Both the position numbers and the translations under genes were made by a program. From the NCBI GenBank assembly GCA_910575245.1, contig CAJTEN010000006.1, forward strand, positions 1 through 64,000: a DNA stretch of 64,000 bases. Direction: 5' to 3'. A model generated the notes under the pieces. The model was not told where the DNA came from. It made no database searches and saw only the letters and a program-made list of their open reading frames with translations. This document shows, piece by piece, positions 26,922 to 35,929 of this stretch; the stretch's first letter is position 1; each line of letters opens with the position of its first letter. This DNA is from Clostridia bacterium (GTDB lineage Bacteria > Bacillota > Clostridia > Lachnospirales > Lachnospiraceae).

Positions 26922-27890
26922 TTAAAACCCTCCCAACCCCCGATGTCCATAAACCTTGCAACGGTTGAGGGCCTCTTCCAGGGAAACAAATTCTTCTGTT
27001 GTCAGTCTGACATTTACCGCATCCAGATTTTCAACAATACGCTCCTTATTTTTGGAGCCAGGAATCGGTACCACACCCGGATACTTGTGCAGCATCCACG
27101 CAAGGGAAATCTGCGCAGGTGTAGCGCCCTTCAAATCCGCGTATTCTTTCAGCAGTTCAATAATCGGCTGGTTTCCGGCAATATTCGCAGTGGAAAGCTG
27201 CGGCACCCAGTTACGGACATCATCATTTCGTTCAAATTTTGTTTCCGTTGTGATTTTTCCGGACAGCAGTCCGCTGGCAATCGGTGAAAAGGGAACAAAT
27301 CCAATATTATGCTCCATACAGAACGGAATCACTCTTTTTTCTGAATCACGTTCCACCATGGAATAAATATTCTGGATGGCGGCAAGAGGCGTGACTCTCT
27401 GCGCCCGGCTGATGATATCCACATCTACCTGTGACAACCCCCATCCACGAATCAGCCCATCATCGATCAACTGTCCCATGGCTTCCGCCACTTTTTCCAC
27501 AGGAATTCCTCCCATTCTGTGCAGATAATAGATATCAATCCAGTCTGTCTGCAGCCTTTCCATGGATCCCTCCAGATGTTTTCGGATTGTCTTATATACA
27601 TTTCCCAAGGGGCCAACCCGTAGGAACAATTTGGTCGCGATCACCACATCATCCCTTACTCCTGCCAGCGCCTTTCCCACAATCCGTTCATTATGTCCTA
27701 TCCCAGAAAGATTCGGACTATATACCTCCGCCGTGTCAAAGAAAGTGCAGCCATGGCCGTAAGCGCCCTGAATCGCCTCAATACTGTATTCCTCCGGCGG
27801 AATCTTTCCATATCCATGAGAGAATGCCATACAGCCCATTCCGACTTCTGATACTTCTATGTCCCTTAAAAATCTTGTTTTCATATTCAT
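26922..27890 (-). CDS. Aldo/keto reductase
   Basis: A 322-residue AKR with the full catalytic tetrad: Asp and Tyr in FFDTAEVYSP, Lys in VIATKLFL and His in YYLHRMGG. NADPH-binding features include GWGLSQVD and IPGSKNKERIVENL near the C-terminus. It belongs to the YghZ/YhdN-like AKR group, which reduces aldehydes or ketones. A GGGAG site precedes the ATG. It is 12 bp below the TetR gene, so the regulator and this enzyme share a transcript. The substrate is unknown. Confidence 0.88.
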   Translation of the reverse strand: MNMKTRFLRDIEVSEVGMGCMAFSHGYGKIPPEEYSIEAIQGAYGHGCTFFDTAEVYSPNLSGIGHNERIVGKALAGVRDDVVIATKLFLRVGPLGNVYKTIRKHLEGSMERLQTDWIDIYYLHRMGGIPVEKVAEAMGQLIDDGLIRGWGLSQVDVDIISRAQRVTPLAAIQNIYSMVERDSEKRVIPFCMEHNIGFVPFSPIASGLLSGKITTETKFERNDDVRNWVPQLSTANIAGNQPIIELLKEYADLKGATPAQISLAWMLHKYPGVVPIPGSKNKERIVENLDAVNVRLTTEEFVSLEEALNRCKVYGHRGLGGF

Positions 27891-27902
27891 TCAACTCACT
27901 CC

Positions 27903-28475
27903 CTAACGCCTGAAAAACTCCTTTACCCCGCCAAGCTGGATACGGTTATTGATTTCTATGACTTCTTCAAGCGGCATAGCTTTGCCGCTCTCAATCCAGA
28001 CTCTATATGCTGAAAGAGTGCTGTTGTTAATAAAATCCATAAGAAGACTTTTCTCAAAATCAGATAACTTCTGATATTGTTTAGAATCCTGCCACCCTGC
28101 ATCATTCACCTTCGCAATCATATCATCACGGATAGCCTGGTATGTCACACTACAAGTAATCTTTTCATAAGACAGCCCCTGATCTGCGGAATATAGAAAA
28201 AACTCCCTGTTTACCTTATCCAGGTCCTCCGGCAGCCTAAGACCCTTGATGCGCTCAAGAAATCCTGCCGAAAGCTCCATCTGCATTTCCGAAAGGAGTG
28301 CGTCCAGGGTTTCATAATAATGGTAAAACGTCTTTTTGTTAATCCTCGCCTTATCGCAAAGCTCTTTTACCGTAATCTTTCCATACTCCTTCTCGCAGAT
28401 CAGGCTTTCAAATGCCTCTTTGATCCCTTCGATGGTTTTTACTACTCTTAAATCTTCATTTCCCCGCAAAATCAT
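27903..28475 (-). CDS. TetR/AcrR family transcriptional regulator
   Basis: A 190-residue protein whose residues 10-60 form the TetR helix-turn-helix (ITVKELCDKARINKKTFYHYYETLDALL, in parts). The C-terminal ligand domain is not diagnostic. The ATG at 28475 has GAGGTG upstream; another ATG at 28490 has none. It sits inside the oxidoreductase cluster, so it probably senses the substrate handled by these enzymes. Confidence 0.88.
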   Translation of the reverse strand: MILRGNEDLRVVKTIEGIKEAFESLICEKEYGKITVKELCDKARINKKTFYHYYETLDALLSEMQMELSAGFLERIKGLRLPEDLDKVNREFFLYSADQGLSYEKITCSVTYQAIRDDMIAKVNDAGWQDSKQYQKLSDFEKSLLMDFINNSTLSAYRVWIESGKAMPLEEVIEINNRIQLGGVKEFFRR

Positions 28476-28649
28476 GTCCGCACCTCGCATTCAAATTCAA
28501 AAATCGGTTATAAGAAACTATGGTTACATATTACCATATCTTACTTCCGTTTTCAACCCTTTTGTGCTGAATGCAGACAGGGAGGGCGGATATTATGTGT
28601 AGATTCCATGAAAGAAGATAAGAGCTGTCACAAAATCCATGGCTTGAGA

Positions 28650-29702
28650 CTATTTCTTCTCGAAATCCGGCCTCCATCCTGCAAACTGTGCAAGCTGTTC
28701 ATCTGTGCGGTGGTAATATCTTATATTCTTATCAAGTCCCGCAATCTCTGCCATCTCTGTATCGGTCAGCTGAAAATCAAGGGTATCCAGGTTTTCTTTG
28801 ATATGATTTACATTTTTGCTTCCGGGAATCACCACAAATCCCATCTGTGTATGCCAGCGGAGGATGACCTGAACGGATGTCTTTCCATGTTCCGTTGCAA
28901 TACTGCTGATGGTTTCATCATCAAACAACACCTGTGTATTGCCCCTGCCTCCTAATGGGAACCATGACTCCATGACCGTGCCGTACTGGGCGATATGCTC
29001 CTTCATAACGGTACTCTGGTGATAGGGATGAGTTTCATTTTGTAAAAGCGCCGGCATGATAGTTGCGGCATCCACAAGCCTGTCAAAATCCTCCGGCTCA
29101 TAGTAATTGGACAGGCCAACGGATTTCAGCTTTCCGGCTTCCACAGCCCGTTCCATTGCCTGGTACGCCTCCACGTCATTGGAGGGCTGGCTATGGTGCA
29201 GGATCATCAGATCGATATATTCCAGATTCAGCCTGCTTAATGATGCGTCAATGGCTTCATCCCCGTCCCCAAAATCATCCGTCCACATTTTCGTGGTGAC
29301 AAAAATTTCTTCACGGGTGCAGATACCTTCGTCAATAGCTCTCTGTATCCCGCGGCCCACACCTTCCTCATTCCCGTAAATCCTTGCCGTGTCAATCAGG
29401 CGATAACCGTCCCGTAGCGCCCAGTATACGGAATCTTCCGCCTGTGACTGGGAGAGCCGGAAACAGCCGATGCCGAGAATAGGCATTCCATACCCGCTGT
29501 TTAATAAGACCATTCCTTTTTCCAGGTCAAACATACCGGCATCGCCTGCTGCCCGCTCACCGGGTGTAGTTCCTGTTGTTTCAGAAGAAGCTCCTTCTGC
29601 TCTCCGAACAGCTTCTGCATCCGTACCCTGTGGTATGCCACATGCGACAAGGCCGGCTATCATCATAAAAGACAAACACAAAATTCCAAGTTTTCGGATC
29701 AT
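28650..29702 (-). CDS. Aldo/keto reductase with lipoprotein signal peptide
   Basis: A 350-residue protein. Residues 1-21 are a basic N-terminus, a hydrophobic core and a lipobox ending in AGLVAC, with Cys21 as the lipid anchor; a low-complexity linker rich in Ala, Gly, Thr and Glu follows to about residue 56. The rest is a complete AKR (DTARIYGNEEG, TTKMW, LILHHS, GLSNYYEP, VVIPGSKNVNHIKENLD). This build suggests an AKR held on the outer face of the membrane, which is unusual because the family needs NADPH. Some exported AKRs exist, but the use here is unknown. It lies 11 bp below the SDR gene. Confidence 0.87.
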   Translation of the reverse strand: MIRKLGILCLSFMMIAGLVACGIPQGTDAEAVRRAEGASSETTGTTPGERAAGDAGMFDLEKGMVLLNSGYGMPILGIGCFRLSQSQAEDSVYWALRDGYRLIDTARIYGNEEGVGRGIQRAIDEGICTREEIFVTTKMWTDDFGDGDEAIDASLSRLNLEYIDLMILHHSQPSNDVEAYQAMERAVEAGKLKSVGLSNYYEPEDFDRLVDAATIMPALLQNETHPYHQSTVMKEHIAQYGTVMESWFPLGGRGNTQVLFDDETISSIATEHGKTSVQVILRWHTQMGFVVIPGSKNVNHIKENLDTLDFQLTDTEMAEIAGLDKNIRYYHRTDEQLAQFAGWRPDFEKK

Positions 29703-29716
29703 CAAAAATGCTTCCC

Positions 29717-30565
29717 TTAACCATGCAGCTTATATTCGCCTGTTCGGATAGCAGCAATCACACCGCCATCAATCAGAAGATCCGTTCCTGTAATAAACTT
29801 TGCGTGTTCTCCCAAAAGGAACGCGCCGGCTTCCGCGATCTCATCTGAGGTTCCCGTCCGCATTGCCGCCGATGCATCGATCATCTGCTGGTAATTATCC
29901 CCGGCAGCGGCAAATTCATCATAAGCAAGAGGTGTCACGATCACGCCGGGACTAATGGTATTGATTCTTGCCCTGCGCTCTTTCCACGTGGTTGCCGCCG
30001 CCCTCTGTGCCTGAAGATGGTTTACACGCTTCGCAATCATATATGCCAACCCAGAACTTTGCATGGCAACATCCTTGATGATAGGGAGTTCCATCAATTC
30101 CTCGGTGGGAGTTTTCAGGATCTGCAACTCTATGTCATTAGGGATCGGATACATATATCCGGTCTGGCTGGAAATGAGAAGCCCACTGCCGCCTTCTGCC
30201 ATTACCCTGCCAAACGCATCCACCGCATATCCCGTACCCACCATGTCCAGGCTTAAGATATGCTCTGGCTTTGCCTGATTGGGGGAAGCTCCCGCCGTGT
30301 CAATGAAATACTTCACATCCCCCAGAGATGCCGCTTTTTCTGCGAATGCTTCCACGGATTCCTTTTCCAGAGCGTTCACAACGCAAGTCTCCACATCATA
30401 GCCGCCATACCTGAATTCATTGGATACCCTTTCCAGGTTCTTCTCGCTGATATCACCCAACAAGACCGTCCTTCCTGCCGCAATGCGTCTGACGATAGCC
30501 GTTCCCATGCTGCCGGCCCCAAGCAATGTGACCAACTCTTTGTTTTCATTTCTGTCAAAAATCAT
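29717..30565 (-). CDS. Short-chain dehydrogenase/reductase
   Basis: A 282-residue SDR with Tyr175 and Lys179 in YMIAK, a serine pair at 132-133 (LISSQTGY) and the C-terminal ARINTISPGVIVTPL and GTDLLIDGGV signatures. The cofactor loop reads GAGSMGTAI instead of the usual TGxxxGxG, as in some divergent SDRs that have been reannotated from reductases of the glucose-1-dehydrogenase group. AAGGAGG precedes the ATG. It lies between two AKR genes in one apparent operon; the substrate is unknown. Confidence 0.87.
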   Translation of the reverse strand: MIFDRNENKELVTLLGAGSMGTAIVRRIAAGRTVLLGDISEKNLERVSNEFRYGGYDVETCVVNALEKESVEAFAEKAASLGDVKYFIDTAGASPNQAKPEHILSLDMVGTGYAVDAFGRVMAEGGSGLLISSQTGYMYPIPNDIELQILKTPTEELMELPIIKDVAMQSSGLAYMIAKRVNHLQAQRAAATTWKERRARINTISPGVIVTPLAYDEFAAAGDNYQQMIDASAAMRTGTSDEIAEAGAFLLGEHAKFITGTDLLIDGGVIAAIRTGEYKLHG

Positions 30566-30598
30566 TTTTTGTGCGCCTCCTTACGTTTATTTAAGTAT

Positions 30599-31561
30599 TT
30601 AAGAATGCATCCCGATAATGTCCATATGTCCAAGGGCTTCTTCTATATCCAGCATATCCTGCCCTGTCAGTTCCACACCCAGCCCGCCTATATTCTCACG
30701 CACCCGCTCTTTTTTCGTGGTGCCGGGTATGGGGATGATATAGGGTTTCTTCGTGATCTCCCATGCCAAAGAGATTTGAGCCGGTGTAGCATGTTTCTTT
30801 TCTGCAAGCTCGCTTAACAGCTCCAGCAAGGGAGCGTTTTTATCCATGCTTTCCTCATTAAACAGGGCCATGCGCCCTCTCCAGTCACCTTCCCTGTAAG
30901 TGCTGTTTTTATTCAGCCTTCCGCTTAAAAGTCCCTTTGCCAGCGGGCAGGCACTGACATAAGATAGACCCAGTTCCTCACAGAGAGGAAAATATACTGC
31001 CTCATCTCCCCGGTCAACAAAGTTATACATATTTTCAATGGCGGCGAGAGGGAATACCTTATGCGCCCGTTTCAGATAATCCGGCTCTCCAAAACTCACA
31101 CCCCAGGCTCTGATCTTACCCGCCTTAAAAAGTTCCTTCATCGTTTCGGCAACTTCCTCCGGCTCTACTTCCGGATCCGGCCTATGCTGATAATACAAAT
31201 CAATATAGTCCGTTCCCAGCCTTGTAAGGGATTCATCCACCTGCTTCATGATGGAATCGTGACCGCTGGATAATTCTACACCAGCACCACTGTCCTGCAT
31301 ATGCAAGATTCCGAATTTTGTAGCTATGACGATCCGGTTACGGAAGGGCTTTACCGCTTCCCCAAGAAACTGCTCATTCAGATCTCCATAGGCGGGAGCC
31401 GTGTCAAACATGGTATAGCCTGTTTCATAGGCACAGCGGAGCAATTCTACCATATCGTTTTTTTCCTGTACCTTTCCATAGGAATGCGTCTGCCCCATGC
31501 AACCATAAGCAATGGCAGCTACCTCAATATCCGTATTTCCCAGCTTTCTCAATCTGTCCAT
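30599..31561 (-). CDS. Aldo/keto reductase
   Basis: A 320-residue AKR with tetrad residues in MFDTAPAYGD, VIATKFGI and LYYQHRPDPE, and cofactor contacts in WGVSFGEPDY and IPGTTKKERVRENIGG. It is of the same broad class as the AKR at 26922-27890 but clearly diverged. A GGGAGG site precedes the ATG. It heads the intact part of the oxidoreductase operon; an Old Yellow Enzyme fragment overlaps its start. Confidence 0.88.
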   Translation of the reverse strand: MDRLRKLGNTDIEVAAIAYGCMGQTHSYGKVQEKNDMVELLRCAYETGYTMFDTAPAYGDLNEQFLGEAVKPFRNRIVIATKFGILHMQDSGAGVELSSGHDSIMKQVDESLTRLGTDYIDLYYQHRPDPEVEPEEVAETMKELFKAGKIRAWGVSFGEPDYLKRAHKVFPLAAIENMYNFVDRGDEAVYFPLCEELGLSYVSACPLAKGLLSGRLNKNSTYREGDWRGRMALFNEESMDKNAPLLELLSELAEKKHATPAQISLAWEITKKPYIIPIPGTTKKERVRENIGGLGVELTGQDMLDIEEALGHMDIIGMHS

Positions 31562-31731
31562 TTCAATCCTCCCTCTACTGCATGACCGACAAAGTAATCA
31601 ATTCCTTCTTTTGTAAAGCTTCTATATTCTGTATTGCTGAATCCAGTATCCATTGGAACCATGAACATTCTGTTTTTCACGGTCTCAATGCCAATGTGGA
31701 TTGTTCCTGACAGATTTGGATCATTTTTCAT
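31549..31731 (-). pseudogene. Old Yellow Enzyme N-terminal fragment
   Basis: A 60-codon frame containing VKNRMFMVPMDTGFSN and IDYFVGHAVEGGL matches the first beta strand and the xxRAxGGxG segment of Old Yellow Enzyme-type barrels (LKNRIVMAPM... in family members). Everything after residue 55 is missing and the frame runs into the start of the next AKR gene. It looks like what is left after deletion of a flavin reductase once part of this operon. Confidence 0.6.
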
Positions 31732-31862
31732 CTTCTACAACTCGTTCCCGATTTTTGTCCGAACCTGTTGGTAACTATTGTTTCTTAATTCGTTTTTAAT
31801 TATAAATCCACCTCCGTACAAGAAACAATGGTCAGTATTTTTTAATCAGTTGCTTAGGAAAC

Positions 31863-32333
31863 TCATTTGGAGAAACAGTTACTTATTTTTTCAAAATAGG
31901 CATATATAGCAAAATATTGTTTTACTACCTGACCGTGGGTGTAGGTGCCATGGCTCTCACTCCTCTGCCGTATTTTCTGATAACCTTCCTCTCGGACAGC
32001 GCCCTCTATATTCTCCTGCATCTCTTCCATTTGATTTTTCAGAATCTCTTCTTTTTGTTTCTTCAATATATCAAAGCTGATATGCTTTACTTGACATATC
32101 CCCTGTTCTGCTCTATCCCTTTTCTCCTGTGAAACCTCCCCAGGCGGTTCAATTCCTGCATGTTTATCAAAATCAAAATCCTGGCTGTCATCCGCTTTGG
32201 GAACAGTAACGCTCTCCGTACCGCACTGCCCCTCATAGGGTTCAAAATTGACCGTATAAGTTTCTTCTGCCTCCTCCGCCTTTACAGGCAGGAATGCCGC
32301 CCGGAGCTTTATTTCCTTGGGCTTGCCCTGCAC
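31863..32333 (-). CDS. Hypothetical protein
   Basis: A 156-codon frame from GTG at 32330, rich in Glu, Lys and Gln, with a heptad-like stretch (ILKKQKEEILKNQMEEMQENIEG). There is no signal peptide or membrane helix. The lack of a ribosome site and an in-frame TGA two codons upstream suggest the N-terminus may be missing. The family is not recognised; it lies in the decayed accessory zone. Confidence 0.4.
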   Translation of the reverse strand: MQGKPKEIKLRAAFLPVKAEEAEETYTVNFEPYEGQCGTESVTVPKADDSQDFDFDKHAGIEPPGEVSQEKRDRAEQGICQVKHISFDILKKQKEEILKNQMEEMQENIEGAVREEGYQKIRQRSESHGTYTHGQVVKQYFAIYAYFEKISNCFSK

Positions 32334-32719
32334 ATGGTTTCAGGAGACAAAGCCTCCTGTTCTTATAACATGCTGTAAATATAGCTTGCCTTAAAAATGG
32401 CACTGCACCTACAGCATCATTTTCCACACAACCTCCTTTCAGCCAGCCCATGGAAAAGCATAAAAATTTCTGTACATTTATTCCCTTCCATGGAATGGCC
32501 GGATAGATTTTTAGTTTGTTATTATTTCTGTTTTTCTTCAAAACGTTTGGACTGTATGTGTCGTAAATATACAACCAAAAAGAGAACCGCCCATTTTTAG
32601 GACAACTCCCTTCCCTTCCAAAAATCACTTTTGTATTTTAAAAGACTTGAAGCCTTAATGCTTCCTTTATCATACCGCTCTAAGTATGTACTTTTTATTC
32701 CAGATACTGTTTATGAAGT
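32334..32719. other. Gap with no supported gene
   Basis: Open frames here lack ribosome sites, family motifs and coding-like composition. Nothing further is seen. Confidence 0.4.
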
Positions 32720-32890
32720 TTAAACACGGGATCCAGCAAGGCTTCCAAAAGAAACATTCAAAGTCTCCGCAATCTTGATAATCGTCTCCATGCGAAACCC
32801 CTTCTGCCCTCCCTCAATCTTCTACACCATCTTGAGGGATAAGCCTGCCGCCTCTGCCAGTTCTTCCTGTGTAAATATTCTTTTTCCGGA
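32720..32890 (-). pseudogene. XRE-type regulator fragment with in-frame stop
   Basis: The minus strand reads FTQEELAEAAGLSLKMV-stop-KIEGGQKGFRMETIIKIAETLNVSFGSL, an HTH_3 (Cro/C1) domain with TAG in place of one codon in the recognition segment. The N-terminus continues only in a shifted frame. The gene is dead. Confidence 0.7.
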
Positions 32891-33424
32891 AGCAGTTCAA
32901 AGCAATAACCTACACTTCTTACACAACGTATATCAAATGTTGAACATGACGAGGCCGCATCACTATCATCAAATTCCAGCATAAGTAAGCGTCCGATATC
33001 ATCACCTCTTCTGTTTCTGACCATATTTCATCTTGTCCGTACCTATTCCTCAATATCTTATTAAAAATGTTATGTCTGCCCCTCCATATCTCCCAAATGT
33101 TAATACTCAATCCCAAAGGGCGAAGAGCAGATTGCGTAGAGTTCCATAAATACATACAGACACCTCCACATGGCTTATTAAGCATATTCCCTTCCAATTT
33201 CTCTTTCTGGCACACCTGGCAAATAGCTGTTCCATCCTCCTGTAATCACACAGAAAAGAATCCTCACTTGCCCTTAGTATTTCTTCTCTGCTGATATTTG
33301 CAAAGTTTATCACATAACCTGCGTGAAATACCACTGTCCTGATGAACTCACGCTGACAGCGTCAATTTCCTTCAGCTTATGTCAAGTATGGGGCAAAAAT
33401 TTTTCAAATATTTTCTCGTAAAGC
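32891..33424. other. Gap with no supported gene
   Basis: Several minus-strand frames of 75-98 codons overlap here, but none has a ribosome site or known motif. The stretch may contain fused gene scraps, like its surroundings. Confidence 0.35.
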
Positions 33425-33730
33425 CTAAGCAAAAATCTCAGATAGAACAGAAAGCGCTCTTTCGTCATATCCAATCACAGATTTTGCAAATAATGTTCTA
33501 TCCTCACTTAAATTCTGCAAAATTCCACTTGTCAACATATCTGCAATAGTCTGCTGCATTCTTTTAATAGGTACGGCAACTATGGCATATTCCTCCTGAA
33601 AACACATAATATACGGGTCATTTTCTAACTCTGCTAATGCGTTTGATAATGTACCTTCATCAATGCAGTGTGAGAAATAATCCCAAATCTCTAAACAATC
33701 TGGCCCTGAAAACGAAACACTCCTATACAT
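33425..33730 (-). CDS. Hypothetical protein, possibly truncated
   Basis: A 101-codon frame with balanced composition (DYFSHCIDEGTLSNALAELE; IKRMQQTIADMLTSGILQNL). No family is recognised and no membrane segment is seen. Its ATG at 33730 coincides with the junction to the MazF-like fragment on the other strand and has no clear ribosome site, so the true N-terminus may be lost. Confidence 0.4.
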   Translation of the reverse strand: MYRSVSFSGPDCLEIWDYFSHCIDEGTLSNALAELENDPYIMCFQEEYAIVAVPIKRMQQTIADMLTSGILQNLSEDRTLFAKSVIGYDERALSVLSEIFA

Positions 33731-33734
33731 TCAT

Positions 33735-33918
33735 CACGGAAGGCGTGGGCAGCGAACTGTGCGGAAACCACCTTGTTGTCATCATACAGAACAAAAAAGC
33801 CAACATTTACAGCGAAAAAGTAAATGTCCTCCCCATTGAAGGCGACGGCACAAAAATAAACCCCAATTATCAGGTACGCCTTTCATCTGCTGAACTGGCA
33901 GACGGATCGGCCGCTTAA
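33735..33918 (+). pseudogene. MazF/PemK-like toxin fragment
   Basis: Plus-strand frame with EGVGSELCGNHLVVIIQNKKANIYSEKV, then NVLPIEGDGTKINPNYQVRL (read in two parts). This resembles the first half of PemK/MazF-like endoribonuclease toxins, where GSE...HLVVIIQN forms the first strands. It lacks a proper start and the C-terminal half, and ends where the P-type ATPase remnant begins on the other strand. Confidence 0.5.
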
Positions 33919-33929
33919 CGCCGGAATGC

Positions 33930-35165
33930 CTTGCCGCTAGCGCCATCACAATATTCTGATAAACAATCCGCAGACACTTTCTTGAAATCTTGATCGCTTT
34001 TGCGATCTTGATCGGGTCATCATCCATCAGCACAATATCCGCCACTTCGATTGCCGCATCGGAACCCATTGCCCCCATAGCGATACCAATATCTGCTCTG
34101 GAAAGCACCGGCGCGTCATTGATACCGTCACCGACAAATGCCAGCTTTGCCCTGCCCAGCTTCACCCGCAGAAATTCTTCCACCTTATCCACTTTATCTG
34201 CCGGCAGAAGCTCACTGTAAACCTCGTCAATCCCAAGGGAGGAAGTGACCTGATCTGCCACTTTCTTTGCATCGCCCGTCAGCATGACGCATTTTTCTAC
34301 GCCTGCTTTCTTTAATTCCGCAATCGCCGCTTTAGAATGAGGTTTGATAATATCGGAGATCACGATATGTCCTGCATATATCCCATCGATTGCCATGTGG
34401 ATGATCGTCCCAGTCTGATGGCAGTCCTGATAAGGAATGTTCAGGTGTTTCATCAGCTTATCATTCCCGGCCGACAATCATACCGTCAATTGGAACTTTT
34501 TCTCCCGGCTGGACAACGATCACACTGCCAATCCCTACTTCATCCGGGTCTACCTGCTCTAGCTTTCCATTCCTCTCTACATTCGCATTATCGGGACGGA
34601 TATCCATCAGGTTACTGATATTGCGGCGGCTCTTTCCAACCGCATATCCTTGGAACCACTCCCCGATCTGGTAAAACAGCATAACGGCGATTGCTTCCAG
34701 ATATTCTCCATTCTCATAAATAGCCAGAGCCATTGCTCCAATCGTAGCCACTGCCATCAGAAAACTCTCGTCAAATACCCAATGTCATTAAGTTAAGCCG
34801 GACGCGCCTGACATGATAGGAATCTCCTAAGGACGCGCTTTCGCTCAGTTCCAAACGCAGCGGTACTAAATTCGTGAAAAACCTCATTAAGTACCGGCGT
34901 TAGGGGGTGGCCCTCAGGAGAATCCTATCATATCAGACGCTGTGTATAGACTTAACTTAATGACATTGGTCAAATACCTGACGGTTTTTAATGCCCTTTG
35001 CAGCTTTCTTAAGAATGTCATATCCGATGATCAGATAGTCAACCAGATAGCACCCAAAACGAAGCCATCCCGGCGCAGTTTCAGGGTCAATAATCAAATG
35101 CACTTTTTCATCCGGGCCACGCATCAGCCCAAGGGAAAACCGGGGAATTCCTGCACTGTCCTTAT
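33930..35165 (-). pseudogene. Heavy-metal P1B-type ATPase, MITE-split and internally deleted
   Basis: Pieces in order on the minus strand: RFGCYLVDYLIIGYDILKKAAKGIKNRQVFD up to 34979, then the MITE, then ESFLMAVATIGAMALAIYENGEY and the actuator start (VQPGEKVPIDGMIV) to about 34480. A jump follows to AGNDKLMKHLNIPYQ and the P domain (VMLTGDAKKVAD, FVGDGINDAPVLSRADIGIAMG), ending at QNIVMAL near 33935. Missing are the TGES loop, the CPC membrane motif, the DKTGT phosphorylation site and the last helices. A Cd/Zn/Pb exporter of the CadA/ZntA class is the likely ancestor. (Residue runs are quoted in part.). Confidence 0.85.
34770..34978. mobile_element. 189-bp MITE with 18-bp inverted repeats and 10-bp target duplications
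   Basis: The element spans 34780-34968. The ends are CAATGTCATTAAGTTAAG and its exact reverse complement. GTCAAATACC flanks it on both sides (34770-34779 and 34969-34978) as a target duplication. Removing the element and one duplicate restores the ATPase reading VFD-ESFLM. Ends of the form CA(A/T)G.CAT.AA.TTAAG and 10-12-bp duplications fit the IS4/IS231 group. Inside, ATGATAGGA-TCTCCT-AGG is repeated inverted, so the whole piece can fold into a long hairpin. It has no coding capacity. Confidence 0.88.
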
Positions 35166-35190
35166 CGGGGATATAGGGGCAAAGAATAAC

Positions 35191-35757
35191 TTATTTATTA
35201 TCCAGAAAATCCCAAAACTTCTTATAGTCCAGATATCCTTTCAGATTCCCGGCATCATACTGCGTCTGCATAGCATCCTTTAAAACGCTGATCCAGTCTT
35301 TCATCCTGAACAGGTCATCATGTGTCCTATTGTCAACGTCATGCTGATTTGCCCCTGCCCTGATAAAAGCGGACTGTGCACCCGGACATTTCCCGCTTGA
35401 CGATAAATGGCTGGAATATGCAAACATATCAATATAGTCGCTGCCCGCTGTGTCAACTTTCGACACATCCACCATGCGTTCTGTCACATTTCCGCCTTTA
35501 TCCCATACCTTCACTTTATATACCGGGTTCGCAGAGTCAAAATCCTTCGGCTGGTAGACCGTAAGCGAATAATCCGCCCCGCACATTGAGCCGATTGCCT
35601 TTCCGTCCTTATCATTTGAAATATGTAACTCAAATGTGCCGCCGGATGACTGCGTTGCCGGAACCATATTGCACATCTGTTCAGCGTAATTCCTTCTTGC
35701 CCTTCTCGTTTCATACCCTGCTACCGTGTATCCTGCCCCTATTCCATTTACATTCAT
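35191..35757 (-). CDS. Hypothetical protein of a Lachnospiraceae-type small-protein family
   Basis: A 188-residue protein starting MNVNGIGAGYTVAGYETRR with GGAGG 10 bases upstream (an ATG six codons earlier is inside that site). There is no signal peptide or membrane helix. The middle (GADYSLTVYQPKDFD, VDTAGSDYIDMFAYSSHLSSSGK) is well conserved-looking but not recognised; a DUF6033-like relation is only a memory-based guess. It stands alone between two pseudogenes. Confidence 0.6.
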   Translation of the reverse strand: MNVNGIGAGYTVAGYETRRARRNYAEQMCNMVPATQSSGGTFELHISNDKDGKAIGSMCGADYSLTVYQPKDFDSANPVYKVKVWDKGGNVTERMVDVSKVDTAGSDYIDMFAYSSHLSSSGKCPGAQSAFIRAGANQHDVDNRTHDDLFRMKDWISVLKDAMQTQYDAGNLKGYLDYKKFWDFLDNK

Positions 35758-35929
35758 TTTCTTAATCTCCTCCATATTTTGTTATGTCAGCCCCTCTGTC
35801 GGTCAGAGCCGCGCCCGCTCCCTCGTAATAAGTCCGAGCGGTTCATTTCCTCCATGCAGACATACTCCCTAACTTCCCCTGTCAAACTTCATGACAAACA
35901 TCTCCCTTCGCTGAAATTACTGCAATATT

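Noticed and set aside
32242-32628. 128-codon minus-strand frame overlapping a hypothetical gene
   Set aside because: No ribosome site, many rare residues and a mostly out-of-frame overlap with a better frame; likely chance.
33782-34477. Intact small HAD-type phosphatase
   Set aside because: The motifs GDGINDAPVLSRADIGIAMG and the upstream membrane and actuator pieces show it is the P-domain remnant of a metal ATPase.
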